The notes beneath the pieces are model-generated. The model made no database searches. It had not been told where the DNA came from and saw nothing but the letters and a program-made list of their open reading frames with translations. Position numbers and translations under genes: made by a program. This document shows, piece by piece, positions 44,008 to 52,769 of a stretch of DNA of 64,000 nt. How positions within the stretch are numbered: the first letter of the stretch is position 1; the number at the start of each line of letters is the position of its first letter. Source of the DNA: Halochromatium sp. (GTDB taxonomy: Bacteria; Pseudomonadota; Gammaproteobacteria; Chromatiales; Chromatiaceae); assembly GCA_010912705.1 (NCBI GenBank), contig POWB01000027.1:1-64000 (forward strand), in the 5' to 3' direction.

Positions 44008-44277
44008 ATGCGTATCGAAGCAGACCTCGATCCTCTTCACAGCGAGCGGTTACGCGCCTTACAAGGCAGATTGAACAAGCCTTTGGACGAGGTCTTGGGC
44101 GTTGCCATCGATGCAGCAATACATCACTTAGAGTCGATGCCCCAGGCAGACAGGTCGTCGTTATATGAGGCGCTGGATGCGATCGGCTTTATTGGCTGCA
44201 TCGATGACGACGAGCAGCTCTCTGTAGACTACAAGTCGCGAATCGATTTTTCTAATAAGAGCGGTCAAAAGGGATGA
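44008..44277 (+). CDS. Putative antitoxin of a PIN-domain module
   Basis: The 89-residue protein is small and helical (LHSERLRALQGRLNKPLDEVLGVAIDAAIHHLE) and ends with an acidic part suited to neutralising a toxin. Its last four bases overlap the ATG of a PIN-domain gene. This organisation is that of VapBC-type modules. I do not recognise the exact antitoxin family. Confidence 0.65.
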   Translation: MRIEADLDPLHSERLRALQGRLNKPLDEVLGVAIDAAIHHLESMPQADRSSLYEALDAIGFIGCIDDDEQLSVDYKSRIDFSNKSGQKG

Positions 44278-44696
44278 TCATTGTTGATACCGGCGCGTGG
44301 GTTGGGCTGGCGAATAAGCGCGACCAGTTCCATCAAGTCTGTAAGCGGTTCTTTCGCGAAAACCACGAGCCCTTGGTGACGACCTATCCGGTGTTAGTCG
44401 AAACCGTCCATCTACTCTTTCAGCGTGTTGGCGTGACCATGGCGCTAGCCTTCCTGGAGACGATTCGCCAGCAGGGCATCCGCGTGCATCAAGCCTTAGA
44501 AGGTGATCTCGATCGCGAGTTGTTACTGATGCAGCGTTATCGGAACCTACCGATGGATCTCGCCGATGCTTCCCTTGTGATCCTCGCCGAAACGCTCGGT
44601 GAAGGTCGGATTGTGTCGACGGATCAGCGGGATTTTGATTCATATCGGTGGAAGAATCACCAACCGTTCAAGAATCTCTTGCTAGCAGAAGCCTGA
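44274..44696 (+). CDS. PIN-domain toxin (VapC-like)
   Basis: The 140-residue protein has the PIN acidic residues in order: MIIVDTGAW (Asp5), a central VLVETVHLL (Glu), and LADASLVILAE followed by STDQRDFDSY with the last Asp residues. VapC-like toxins are ribonucleases that cut tRNA or rRNA. It is coupled to the upstream antitoxin and lies ten bases before the large ATPase gene, apparently a defence-island passenger or guard. Confidence 0.82.
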   Translation: MIIVDTGAWVGLANKRDQFHQVCKRFFRENHEPLVTTYPVLVETVHLLFQRVGVTMALAFLETIRQQGIRVHQALEGDLDRELLLMQRYRNLPMDLADASLVILAETLGEGRIVSTDQRDFDSYRWKNHQPFKNLLLAEA

Positions 44697-44706
44697 AGGA
44701 TGGCTG

Positions 44707-47700
44707 ATGAACGACTTGGCTGAAACCAGCACTGTCGCGCCACCACTCGCCGACAGCATCCAGATCCAATCCGTCTACACGCGCGCCATCAACCTTGCGC
44801 GCGACGGCGGGGCGCTGGAGCTGATCGCCGCCTACCGGCCAACCTCGCGCGCGCGCCAATGCCTGCGGCAGATGGCCGCTGGACTGAGCGCTGAGCCGAG
44901 GCCGCGCGCGCTCGCGGCAATTGGGCCTTATGGCGTGGGGAAGTCAGCGCTGGCGCTGTTCGCCGGCGCGCTACTCTCCGATCCCAGCAGCGAAGCCCAT
45001 CAGACCGCCGCGCGCGTCTTAGGGGCTGTCGATCCAGAACTCACCGAGCAGATCAGCCAAGCCCTCAGCGGCACCGCCAGCCAGTCCACAGCCAGCCGCA
45101 ACACCGCCAGCGCCGCTAGCCACAACACCGCCAGCGCCGCTAGCCACAACACCGCCAGCCGCAAGACCAACAGCACAGCCAGCCGTCACAGCAGCAGCGC
45201 CCCAGCCAGCCGCAGCCGCGGCTACCTACGCATCGGCATCAATGGTCTACCAGACAGCCTGCAGCGCCAACTCCTGCTGGCGCTTGCCGTCGCCACCGAA
45301 CAGGCCGGTCTGCCCGCTGCCCTCACGAATGCACTGCTCGACACCGCCGAGCACGCCGTGCCGATGGACGCCGCCTTAACGCTGCTGCGCCGCGTCCAGC
45401 ACGCCTGGGCAGAGGCCGGCGGTCGCGGCCTGCTGATCGAGATTGACGAACTCGGCAAATTCCTCGAATACGCCGCCTACCATCCCGAGCAGCGCGATCT
45501 GCACCTGCTGCAACTGCTCGCCGAGCACAGCCGCGATCCCGACCCCATCCCGGTGCAGATCCTGGTCCTGCTGCATCAGGCCTTCGAGCACTATGGCGCG
45601 CGCTTAGGCCGCGAGCTGCGCGATGAATGGCGCAAGGTGCAGGGCCGCTTCGAGACCATCGCCTTCCTCGAGCCCGCCGAGCAGTCCCTGCGCGTGCTCG
45701 CCACCGCCTTCAATCGCGACATCGCACTGCCCGCGCGCACTCAAGCCAGCCTCGAGCGCAACATCCAGCTGCTCGCCGAGGAGGGCGCGCTACCGCACGG
45801 ACTCGATGCCGACGAGGCCACCCGGCTCTTCGCGCGCTGCTATCCGCTGCACCCCATCAGCCTGCTGTTGCTGCCCACCCTCTGCCAGAAGGTCGCGCAG
45901 AACGAGCGCACCCTGTTCTCCTATCTCGGCAGCCACGAGCCCTTTGGCCTGCAGGAGCGCCTGCGCCAGTTGCGGCTCGGCGGCTGGGTCTGGCCCTGGG
46001 ACCTCTACGACTACTTCATCCTCAACCAAGGCAGCGCGCTCAGCGACCCCACCACCGACCACCGCTGGGCCGAGGTCGTCACCGCGCTCGAACGGCTCGA
46101 TGCCAACCCCGACGACCCCGCTGACCCCGACGCGCGCGCACTCATCGCCCTGCTCAAGACCATCGGCCTGTTCAACCTGATCGGCGCCCAGCGCGGCTTC
46201 AAGGCCAGCCCGGCGCTGCTGCAGACGCTCTTCGGCCGCAAACTGCCCGGACTCATCGAACGCCTGCAAGCCAGCTCCAGCATCCACTTTCGCCAATTCA
46301 GCCAAGACTACCGGGTCTGGGCCGGCTCCGACTTCGACCTGCGCGCCGCGCTCGACGAGGCCCTTGCCGCCCAAGCCGGACGCTCGCTCGCCGACACCCT
46401 CAACGCCCTCGAACCGCTGCGCGCCCAGGTCGCCCGCCGTATCACCATCAACACCGGCAACCTGCGTGTCTTCAGCCCCCAGTTCACCGCCGCCGAGCGC
46501 TGGCCACCCAAGGCCAGCAGTACGCACGAGCTGCCGCTTTGGTTCTATCTCGCCGGCGAGCAGGAGCCGACCCCGATGCGCCCGACACCCGGTCAAGCGG
46601 CCGCCAAGGCAGCGCCGGCCGTGCCCCCTGTCGCACCCCGCGGCGTGCTCGCCCTCTGCTTCTTCACCGAGCGACTGCGCGAGGCCATCGACGAATGGAT
46701 GGCCCTCTGCGACCTACCCAAGCAGCAAGCCGCCCTGCATCAAGACCCGGTTGCCGCGCGTGAGCATCGCGCCTGGCTCAGCCATGCCGAGCAGGAGGCC
46801 TATCAGGTCATCCGCGGCCTCATCGCCGCGCCCGAGCAGCTGCGCTGGTTCCGCGACGGCATCGAGCAGCCCATCCAGCACCGGCGCCAGTTGCAAGGCC
46901 TGCTCTCCGACTGGGCCGCTCGGCAATTCCACCAAGCGCCGCGCCTCAACAACGAACTGCTCAACCGCGACGCCCCCTCGACGAGCGCCAACCTCGGCCG
47001 CAAGCGGCTCATCGCCGCCATGCTCAGCGCCGCCGATCAACCCGCGCTTGGCATCCAAAAGACCCCGGCCGAAAAGAGCCTCTACATCAATCTGCTCGCC
47101 GCCACACGACTGCATCGCATCGAACACGGCCGGCTCGGCCTCTATCCGCCCGACCCCAAGCAGGACCCCTGCCAGCTGCGCCCGCTCTGGGACGCCATCA
47201 CCGACCGCCTTGGCCAAGGCGGCGAGCGCCAGGTGCCACTGCCCGAGCTGTACGAGCAACTGCGCCAGCCGCCCTTTGGCGTCAAGCTTGGCGTGCTGCC
47301 GGTGCTGATCATCGCCTACCTGATCGCCCATCAGCGCGAAGTCGCCCTCTATCAAGAAGGCGCCTTCTGCGACCGCCTCGGCCTGGAGCACGCCGAACTG
47401 CTGTGTCGCCGTCCCGAGCTGTTCGCGCTCGAGCGCTTCGATCTCGGTGGCCTGCGTGGCGAGCTATTCAATCGCTACATCCACAGTATCGTTGGGCGGG
47501 TGCCGGCGGAGGCCAGCCTGCTCGATATCGTTCGCCCGCTGGTCGGCTTCATCAACGCGCTGCCCGAGTACAGCCAGCACTGCGCCGGCCTGTCTGCCAC
47601 TGCCAGTGCCGTGCGTCGTGCCATTAGCGAAGCCTCCAGCCCGGGTGTCTTGCTGTTCGAGGCACTGCCTGCCGCCTGCGGCACCGCGCCCGAGGTCCTG

Positions 47701-48357
47701 AACAGCGAAGACCGCAGCGCCATCGAGCCTTTCGTCGACCGCCTAGTGAGCGCACTGCGCGAACTCAAACAGGCCTATCCGGCACTGATCGCCGACTGGC
47801 AGGTACAGCTCGGGCGCGCACTGCTCCGCGCCCCCCCAACCGAGCTTGCGGACCTGCGCCAAGCCCTCGCCGAGCGCTATCGCGGACTCGACGACTTCAC
47901 CCCAGATCGGCAAGGGCTGGGTGCCTTCATCCGGCGCTTGGCCGATCCCGGCCACAGCAGCGACGCCACCTGGCTCGAATCGGTCGCCACCCTGATCGCC
48001 AAGGTGCCGCCGAGCAAATGGCGCGAAGAAAACCGACGTCAAGCGCTGTTGCGCCTGCGTGAGCGCGCCGAGCAAGCGCGCGACCTGCAGCGCCTGCGCC
48101 TCGGCGAGCAGGGCTCCTCCAGCGCCACCGAAGGCGCGCTCTTGCTCAAGCGTATCGACGCGCAACAGGGCGAGATCAGCCATCTGCTACACCTGAGCGC
48201 CGAGCAGCGGCAGCGCGCCACAGAACAAGCCCGCCAGCTCGCAACCCAGCTCGGCACCATCGACCCGACCGAGCAGCTTGCGGTGATTGCGGCCCTGCTC
48301 GAACAGCTGGCACCGGATTCCGCTGCCGCAGACAGCCTTGAAGGGATGCCATCATGA
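44707..48357 (+). CDS. Large BrxC/PglY-like P-loop ATPase (defence)
   Basis: The 1216-residue protein has an N-terminal NTPase domain with Walker A GPYGVGKSALALFAG (residues about 77-91) and a Walker B region LLIEIDELGKFLEYAAYHP near residue 245. LLLHQAFEHYG and a long helical remainder rich in Glu/Arg/Leu follow. Large ATPases with this DE(L/F)G(K/R)(F/Y)LEYAA segment occur in BREX- and phosphorothioation-linked defence loci as motor or scaffold. Residues about 125-175 are an Ala/Ser/Thr/Asn/His tandem repeat (TASAASHN), probably a flexible insert. The gene is intact. It follows DUF4007 and the PIN module on the same strand. Confidence 0.75.
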   Translation: MNDLAETSTVAPPLADSIQIQSVYTRAINLARDGGALELIAAYRPTSRARQCLRQMAAGLSAEPRPRALAAIGPYGVGKSALALFAGALLSDPSSEAHQTAARVLGAVDPELTEQISQALSGTASQSTASRNTASAASHNTASAASHNTASRKTNSTASRHSSSAPASRSRGYLRIGINGLPDSLQRQLLLALAVATEQAGLPAALTNALLDTAEHAVPMDAALTLLRRVQHAWAEAGGRGLLIEIDELGKFLEYAAYHPEQRDLHLLQLLAEHSRDPDPIPVQILVLLHQAFEHYGARLGRELRDEWRKVQGRFETIAFLEPAEQSLRVLATAFNRDIALPARTQASLERNIQLLAEEGALPHGLDADEATRLFARCYPLHPISLLLLPTLCQKVAQNERTLFSYLGSHEPFGLQERLRQLRLGGWVWPWDLYDYFILNQGSALSDPTTDHRWAEVVTALERLDANPDDPADPDARALIALLKTIGLFNLIGAQRGFKASPALLQTLFGRKLPGLIERLQASSSIHFRQFSQDYRVWAGSDFDLRAALDEALAAQAGRSLADTLNALEPLRAQVARRITINTGNLRVFSPQFTAAERWPPKASSTHELPLWFYLAGEQEPTPMRPTPGQAAAKAAPAVPPVAPRGVLALCFFTERLREAIDEWMALCDLPKQQAALHQDPVAAREHRAWLSHAEQEAYQVIRGLIAAPEQLRWFRDGIEQPIQHRRQLQGLLSDWAARQFHQAPRLNNELLNRDAPSTSANLGRKRLIAAMLSAADQPALGIQKTPAEKSLYINLLAATRLHRIEHGRLGLYPPDPKQDPCQLRPLWDAITDRLGQGGERQVPLPELYEQLRQPPFGVKLGVLPVLIIAYLIAHQREVALYQEGAFCDRLGLEHAELLCRRPELFALERFDLGGLRGELFNRYIHSIVGRVPAEASLLDIVRPLVGFINALPEYSQHCAGLSATASAVRRAISEASSPGVLLFEALPAACGTAPEVLNSEDRSAIEPFVDRLVSALRELKQAYPALIADWQVQLGRALLRAPPTELADLRQALAERYRGLDDFTPDRQGLGAFIRRLADPGHSSDATWLESVATLIAKVPPSKWREENRRQALLRLRERAEQARDLQRLRLGEQGSSSATEGALLLKRIDAQQGEISHLLHLSAEQRQRATEQARQLATQLGTIDPTEQLAVIAALLEQLAPDSAAADSLEGMPS

Positions 48358-48385
48358 AAGTCGGGCATCAGCATTGCCGAGTGTT

Positions 48386-48916
48386 TCATCTCCCAAAATA
48401 TTCTCTAATCCGCTCATCAGCCAAATCCCGTAAACGCTGGCGATCCTTAAGCTCTAATCGCTTCCACAATGCGGGCGCGATTCGCACCTGCGACAAATCC
48501 CTCGCGTAATCGATAAACCCGCGCTGCGCATACTTCTTGAAGGGCATCCCGAGCATTACCTGCTGAATCTCGCTCTCGGTCAGATCCTTGACCCGTGCCA
48601 TGCGGAGGTTGCCTTTCTCGGCTGTTAGAGAACAGCTAAGCCGCTCAAGGTAAAAGTCCCGGAACGCTAGCGTCAGCAGATTCAGCGAGACCTTGCCTTC
48701 CTCATCAACGGTGTCCAGCAGTGTGCGCAGCAGCACAGGCTTGTAACTGGCGCTCATGTCCATGTCTTCGCAGAACGCAAAGAACCGCTCGCGGATATTG
48801 GCGGCGGTTACCGGCTTCAGGCCGAACTGGTCGGCAATCGCCTGTTTGCGCTCCTTGGCGAAGTAGAAGTAGCGGCGTCGGCCCAGGCTGAGGTCATGGT
48901 CGGGTGTTAGCTCGCC
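48386..48916 (-). pseudogene. C-terminal domain of the helicase, cut off by a stop codon
   Basis: This frame directly continues the helicase frame after its TAA at 48917-48919: GELTPDHDLSLGRRRYFYFAKERK, then DMDMSASYKPVLLRTLLDTVD and ARLEDL-like ARVKDLTESE to the stop at 48386. The region is the conserved C-terminal domain of DUF559-fused DEAD/DEAH helicases. An ATG at 48763 could start a 125-residue peptide, but the sense is a fragment created by a nonsense mutation. Confidence 0.65.
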
Positions 48917-50263
48917 TTACAAGACCTTGTTGCGCAGGTAGCCTTCCGATGCCGCAAGTTGGCGTTCAAGCTCAGCGACCGGAAGCATGTCCTTGACGGT
49001 ACTTTGCCAGTCGAAGACATCAATCTCCTCGAAGTGCTCGGTCCAAAGTCCGAGGTTGAGAATGATCGGGTCTTGTGGGCCGGAACGTTCTTCATCCTCG
49101 ATGCGATCTTTTGGGGCGACGGCGAAGCCACCGGGCCGATAGCGCCGATTCCCAGTGACGCGATGAACATTCCAGCTTTGGTTGTAGCGGCCAGCGTTAT
49201 CAACGAAGTCGAAGACCAAGAGGCTATCCTTGTCGGGTGCCTTGCGGGTGCCACGTCCGAGCTGTTGCATATAGATGATCTTTGACAGGGTCGGCCGCGC
49301 CATCAGCAAGACCTCAATGCCCGGACAGTCCCAGCCTTCGTTGAGGAGATCGCAGGCGCAGAGCATGTGCAATTCGCCTTGGGCGAAGGCATCAAGAACC
49401 GCATCGCGCTCCTTGTTGGGCATCTGGCCGGAGACAGCGCGTGCGGGTACGCCTTGAGCGCGGTAGCGCTCGGCCAGTGCTTCGCCGTGACGGACATTGA
49501 TGGCGAAGGTGACGGCTTTGCGACCGCGCACATGCTCCAGATAGGTCTGCACGATCAGCTCATCGCGCGCCGGAATGGTGATCGCCTGCTCAAGATCCTG
49601 GCGGTGGTACTGCACTTCGTTGAAGCGCACACGGCTGAGATCGACATTGGTCTTGACGCGCACGCAGCGGATGGGCACCAGCTCGCCGCGCTCGATGGCT
49701 TCTTTGAGGCTCAAGCGATGGGCGGTATCGCGAAAGATGTCGAGAATCGACTTGCCGTCCGCGCGCTCGGGGGTGGCGGTCAGTCCCAAGGTGAAGACGG
49801 GGCGGAAGTAGGCCAGCACCTGCTGGTAGCTGTCGGCAGCAGCGTGGTGGGCTTCGTCGATGATCAGATAGCGGAAATGGCTTGGGTCGATTTCGTTCAA
49901 GCGGTTGCTGAGCGATTGCACCGTCGCGAGAACGAATTTCGCTTCGGGTTCAAAGCGTCCGCCCTGGATGATGCCCGTGCTTACCTCTGGCCATTGAGTG
50001 TTAACGGCACGCTCGGTTTGGCGAATCAGGTTCTTGGTGTGGGCGACATAGAGTACCGGAGCGCCAATGCGCCGGGCGTCTTCGATGGCGGTAAAGGTCT
50101 TGCCGACACCGGTGGCGTGGCCGAGCAGGGCGATGGTGGTGCCTTCGGTGCGGATGAGCGCGAGCCAGTCGAGTGCCTCGCTCTGGTGGGTGCGGAGGTT
50201 GAAGTCAGCCGCACACGCGCGTTGTTTGGGTAAGAAATCATCCATGTCGAGCAGACCTGGCAT
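48917..50263 (-). CDS. DEAD/DEAH-box helicase, motor part of a split gene
   Basis: The 448-residue frame holds both RecA-like domains of a superfamily 2 helicase: Walker A LLGHATGVGKTFTA, DEAH box LIIDEAHHA, GLTATPERADG (motif III region), NVRHGEALAERY, and motif VI MQQLGRGTRKAPD. The 5' part of the family (a nuclease domain) is in the same frame just upstream, separated by one TGA, and the 3' part is in the same frame just downstream, separated by one TAA. So the natural protein would be about 750 residues, and two stop codons split it while the frame is kept. It runs opposite to the island's plus-strand genes. Confidence 0.8.
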   Translation of the reverse strand: MPGLLDMDDFLPKQRACAADFNLRTHQSEALDWLALIRTEGTTIALLGHATGVGKTFTAIEDARRIGAPVLYVAHTKNLIRQTERAVNTQWPEVSTGIIQGGRFEPEAKFVLATVQSLSNRLNEIDPSHFRYLIIDEAHHAAADSYQQVLAYFRPVFTLGLTATPERADGKSILDIFRDTAHRLSLKEAIERGELVPIRCVRVKTNVDLSRVRFNEVQYHRQDLEQAITIPARDELIVQTYLEHVRGRKAVTFAINVRHGEALAERYRAQGVPARAVSGQMPNKERDAVLDAFAQGELHMLCACDLLNEGWDCPGIEVLLMARPTLSKIIYMQQLGRGTRKAPDKDSLLVFDFVDNAGRYNQSWNVHRVTGNRRYRPGGFAVAPKDRIEDEERSGPQDPIILNLGLWTEHFEEIDVFDWQSTVKDMLPVAELERQLAASEGYLRNKVL

Positions 50264-50296
50264 CCGCTCAAGGAAGAGCGCAAGTTGTTCCTTGAC

Positions 50297-50662
50297 TCAC
50301 TCTCGGCGCTGATCGAGTTCGTGATCGGTCCAGCGATACACCTGCCAGCCCTGATGGATCAGGCTGTTCTGACGCAGCAGGTCGTCTTCGTACTTGGTGC
50401 GGTCGAAGGCGGGTGGCTGATAGTGCGTGGGACCATCGATCTCGAAGGCAATTTTTTTGCCGCCGGCACGCAGGGCGAAATCGATGAAGCGGGCGCCACC
50501 GTCGATGTCCAACACCGCGAACTCGGGCGCTAGGAGGTGTGCCTTCTCTGGCCCAAACAGCTCAACAAAAATGCTAACGAAGTCGTCTTCGGGTTGGGTG
50601 GACTGGTGAGCGGAGGTCGTGGGTCTTTCCTGTGGCATCGTCTCTCCGTCGTTTTGTGGCAA
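50297..50662 (-). CDS. DUF559-like PD-(D/E)XK nuclease domain (split from helicase)
   Basis: The 121-residue frame encodes FVELFGPEKAHLLAPEF, then ARFIDFALRAGGKKIAFEIDGPTHY, with Asp and the Glu-x-Asp/Lys residues of the PD-(D/E)XK fold, and LRQNSLIHQGWQVYRWTD. It is the N-terminal domain of a nuclease-helicase. After its TGA (50297-50299) the same frame continues VKEQLALFLERMPGLLD into the helicase start. The stop therefore interrupts one gene. If made alone the peptide could still be a Vsr/DUF559-type endonuclease-like protein. Confidence 0.72.
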   Translation of the reverse strand: MPQNDGETMPQERPTTSAHQSTQPEDDFVSIFVELFGPEKAHLLAPEFAVLDIDGGARFIDFALRAGGKKIAFEIDGPTHYQPPAFDRTKYEDDLLRQNSLIHQGWQVYRWTDHELDQRRE

Positions 50663-50680
50663 ATTGTTTCAGTACGTTAG

Positions 50681-50968
50681 GCTGCGCGTAGGACTCATGT
50701 CGCAACATCGCATACCGTTGAGGTCGGAGTTGAGGTCACGACATCCGCTAAGGTCCGCCTCGATGTCGCCGTCTATCTTTTACAAAGCACTCTACTGCAT
50801 TGCCCGGTAGACCTTGAGGCTGGTCAACTAAAGCTGTTCGGCCCGATCCCGAGTGACCGTGAATCCGGTAATTTTCTCAAGGGGGCTAACCTCAAGGCCA
50901 TCTATCTTGGCAGTATAGAGGGTTTCAACAGGCATCCAGCATCGCGTGAAGGGCAAGCGCGGCAGTGA
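50681..50968 (+). pseudogene. Open frame without start codon (possible gene remnant)
   Basis: After a TAG at 50678 the plus frame stays open for 95 codons to TGA at 50966. It reads like protein (VRLDVAVYLLQSTLL, KLFGPIPSDRESGNFLKGANLKAIYLGS) but contains no ATG, GTG or TTG before the conserved-looking part. It overlaps only the weak GTG extension of the next gene. I do not recognise the family. The likely nature is the tail of a gene whose 5' end has been lost. Chance cannot be excluded. Confidence 0.3.
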
Positions 50969-50987
50969 GCATGCTTTGAACAACCTG

Positions 50988-51581
50988 ATGCACAGTTTAG
51001 ATCCCACCCTGGCGTACTACGACGCCGAGGCGGAGTCATTTTTCGCCACCACCGTTCATGTCGATATGTCGTCGCTTTATGAGCCGTTCTTGCGCGAACT
51101 GGTTGAGGGCGCGGCGATTCTTGATGCTGGCTGTGGCTCCGGGCGCGATGCACGGATCTTCAACGAGCGGGGCTATGCGGTCACGGCGATGGAGCAATCC
51201 CCGGCGTTGGCCGCACTTGCCGAGGCGCACTGCGGGCTACCCGTAAAGATCCGTCGCTTCCAAGACATCGACTGGTGTGGGTGCTTCGATGGCATCTGGG
51301 CCTGTGCTAGCCTGTTGCACGTGCCTTTGGCAGAGTTGCCAGAGATCATGCAGCGCTTGGCTCGGGCACTGAGAGCCGGCGGAATTCTCTACGTTTCGTT
51401 CAAGTACGGGCGCGGCGAGCGAGTGCACGGTGGCCGGCGTTTCACCGATCTTGACGAAGCGGGGTTGGCGGAACTGCTCTGTAGGGTGTCCGCATTGAAG
51501 TTGGTCGAGAGCTGGCTGACCGCCGATCGTCGCCCTGATCGTGAGAGCGAGCGCTGGCTGAATGCGCTCCTCAGAACCTGA
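50988..51581 (+). CDS. Class I SAM-dependent methyltransferase
   Basis: From ATG 50988 the 197-residue product has a Rossmann core with motif I ILDAGCGSGRDARIF, an acidic residue at the end of strand 2 (TAMEQS), IWACASLLHVPLAEL (motif IV) and GGILYVSFKYG. The substrate is unknown; short TehB-like methyltransferases of this type are frequent in defence loci. An upstream GTG at 50946 would lengthen it by 14 residues without a family match. It is on the same strand as the big ATPase but separated from it by the minus-strand helicase. Confidence 0.8.
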   Translation: MHSLDPTLAYYDAEAESFFATTVHVDMSSLYEPFLRELVEGAAILDAGCGSGRDARIFNERGYAVTAMEQSPALAALAEAHCGLPVKIRRFQDIDWCGCFDGIWACASLLHVPLAELPEIMQRLARALRAGGILYVSFKYGRGERVHGGRRFTDLDEAGLAELLCRVSALKLVESWLTADRRPDRESERWLNALLRT

Positions 51582-51589
51582 TTTCTTTC

Positions 51590-51778
51590 ATGCCAATGAA
51601 GACAACCTATCACGCCGATGACGATATTCTGGAAATTCATATCAACGACAAGCCCGTGATGCGCGAGGTCTCTCAGGGTTGGAATGTGAATATTAGCTAT
51701 GCAGAGGATGGTTGTGTCGTCAAGATCGTTTTGCTTGATGCCAAGAAACAAGGGCTATACCCTGTGGTCCAAGAATGA
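51590..51778 (+). CDS. DUF2283 family small protein
   Basis: The 62-residue protein has the DUF2283 pattern: TYHADDDILEIHIND, then ISYAEDGCVVKIVLLDAKK. Function is unknown; such small beta-rich proteins are often next to toxin-like genes. It starts eight bases after the methyltransferase gene (ATG 51590 or 51596). Confidence 0.75.
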   Translation: MPMKTTYHADDDILEIHINDKPVMREVSQGWNVNISYAEDGCVVKIVLLDAKKQGLYPVVQE

Positions 51779-51807
51779 GACGCAGGCTAATCTGTTCTGG
51801 CTAATTA

Positions 51808-52035
51808 ATGGCTAACTCTATGTGCAATGATCCCATTTTAGAAGAGATACGACAGTTACGAGCATCCTATGCTGAGGAGCATGGGCACGACATGGATGCG
51901 ATCTTCCAAGATATTCTGCGCAGGCAGAAACAATCATCCAAGAAGTTTGTTCGCCTTTCGCCGCGATCCCCAGAAATAAATCTGAATGCGCCCAAGGATG
52001 CGTTATATGACAAAACAGGTTCAACCGATTGCTGA
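51808..52035 (+). CDS. Small hypothetical protein, first of a two-gene cassette
   Basis: The 75-residue protein reads DPILEEIRQLRASYAEEHGHDMDAIFQDILRRQ with a basic KKFVRLSPRSPE tail. Similar proteins are common in cyanobacteria and Chromatiaceae in pairs with the next gene. Its end overlaps that gene by 29 bases. The pairing and size recall toxin-antitoxin or addiction cassettes, but no activity is known. ATG 51820 is an alternative start. Confidence 0.6.
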   Translation: MANSMCNDPILEEIRQLRASYAEEHGHDMDAIFQDILRRQKQSSKKFVRLSPRSPEINLNAPKDALYDKTGSTDC

Positions 52036-52219
52036 AGTAAAGTATCGTGGCACTCATGCCTTAATCAAGGAAATCGGGGTAGTCGATGCCATTCGATTTC
52101 TAAATCAGTTCCGAGCAGGTTCAGGAAACTATACGATTGATCGTGACCTGCTGTTAGAGGGTTTGTCCGTGAAGGATATTGTCAGTGAGATCAAGGCTAA
52201 GCGGAAACCAGCAGCATAG
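52007..52219 (+). CDS. Small hypothetical protein, second of a two-gene cassette
   Basis: The 70-residue product (ALIKEIGVVDAIRFLNQFRAG, SGNYTIDRDLLLEGLSVKDI) overlaps the preceding gene out of frame, so the two are translationally coupled. ATG 52007 follows an aagga site. I know the pattern as a recurrent partner of the upstream family but not its function. Confidence 0.6.
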   Translation: MTKQVQPIAEVKYRGTHALIKEIGVVDAIRFLNQFRAGSGNYTIDRDLLLEGLSVKDIVSEIKAKRKPAA

Positions 52220-52723
52220 CTGATCGGTGATGAGCTTGTCGTCACAGACACCACTACTACTCAATTTCCCGCAGCCGCCTTTCACCGCCTATTGGTGCAG
52301 CGCCACGGCAACAAAAGCTATCTCAAAGGGCTCTCGACACTGGTGCCGCGCATGTATACCGAACGCGCCTGTTTTGGTGAGGCCGGCATCCTGACCGCTG
52401 CTCCGGGTGAGGATGGAAAACCGCTGTTGCGGCGTGCGCGTGCACCGCTGGAAAAGGGCCTGTTTCCGGCTTACGCCTTGTTGCTCTTTCTGCTGTGGGA
52501 TGCAGGCTACAGCGCTGACAAGCAATTAGCCTTTGATGAACTCGCTCGTGACAGGCGTCTGCTGGCCTTGCTCGGCTGGGATGCAACGCAGGCGACCGAG
52601 TGGCTGGATTGGATGGCAAGCCGAGGGTTCGTTCAGCTCGATCGGTATACCGGCAGTGTGGTACTGCTGCGCCTCGCTGAGACTCCAAAGGTTGTTGCCG
52701 GGCTATACAGCGAGTTGGTTTGA
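52220..52723 (+). pseudogene. Unrecognised open frame, probably 5'-truncated
   Basis: The frame opens after TAG (52217) with LIGDELVVTDTTTTQF and continues FHRLLVQRHGNKSYLKG, a possible domain (FPAYALLLFLLWDAGY, LALLGWDATQATEWLDWMASRGFVQL) to TGA at 52723. The coherent protein-like sequence begins before any ATG; TTG 52292 and ATG 52352 are inside it. It looks like the C-terminal part of a larger defence-island gene. No family is recognised. Confidence 0.45.
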
Positions 52724-52769
52724 GATTGAGCAATCATGAAGCAAGTTATAAAAAGCGGAGGGTATCAAA

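Noticed and set aside
44707..48357. Complete BREX system
   Set aside because: No PglX methyltransferase, PglZ phosphatase, BrxA or BrxB gene was recognised; only the ATPase resemblance supports it.
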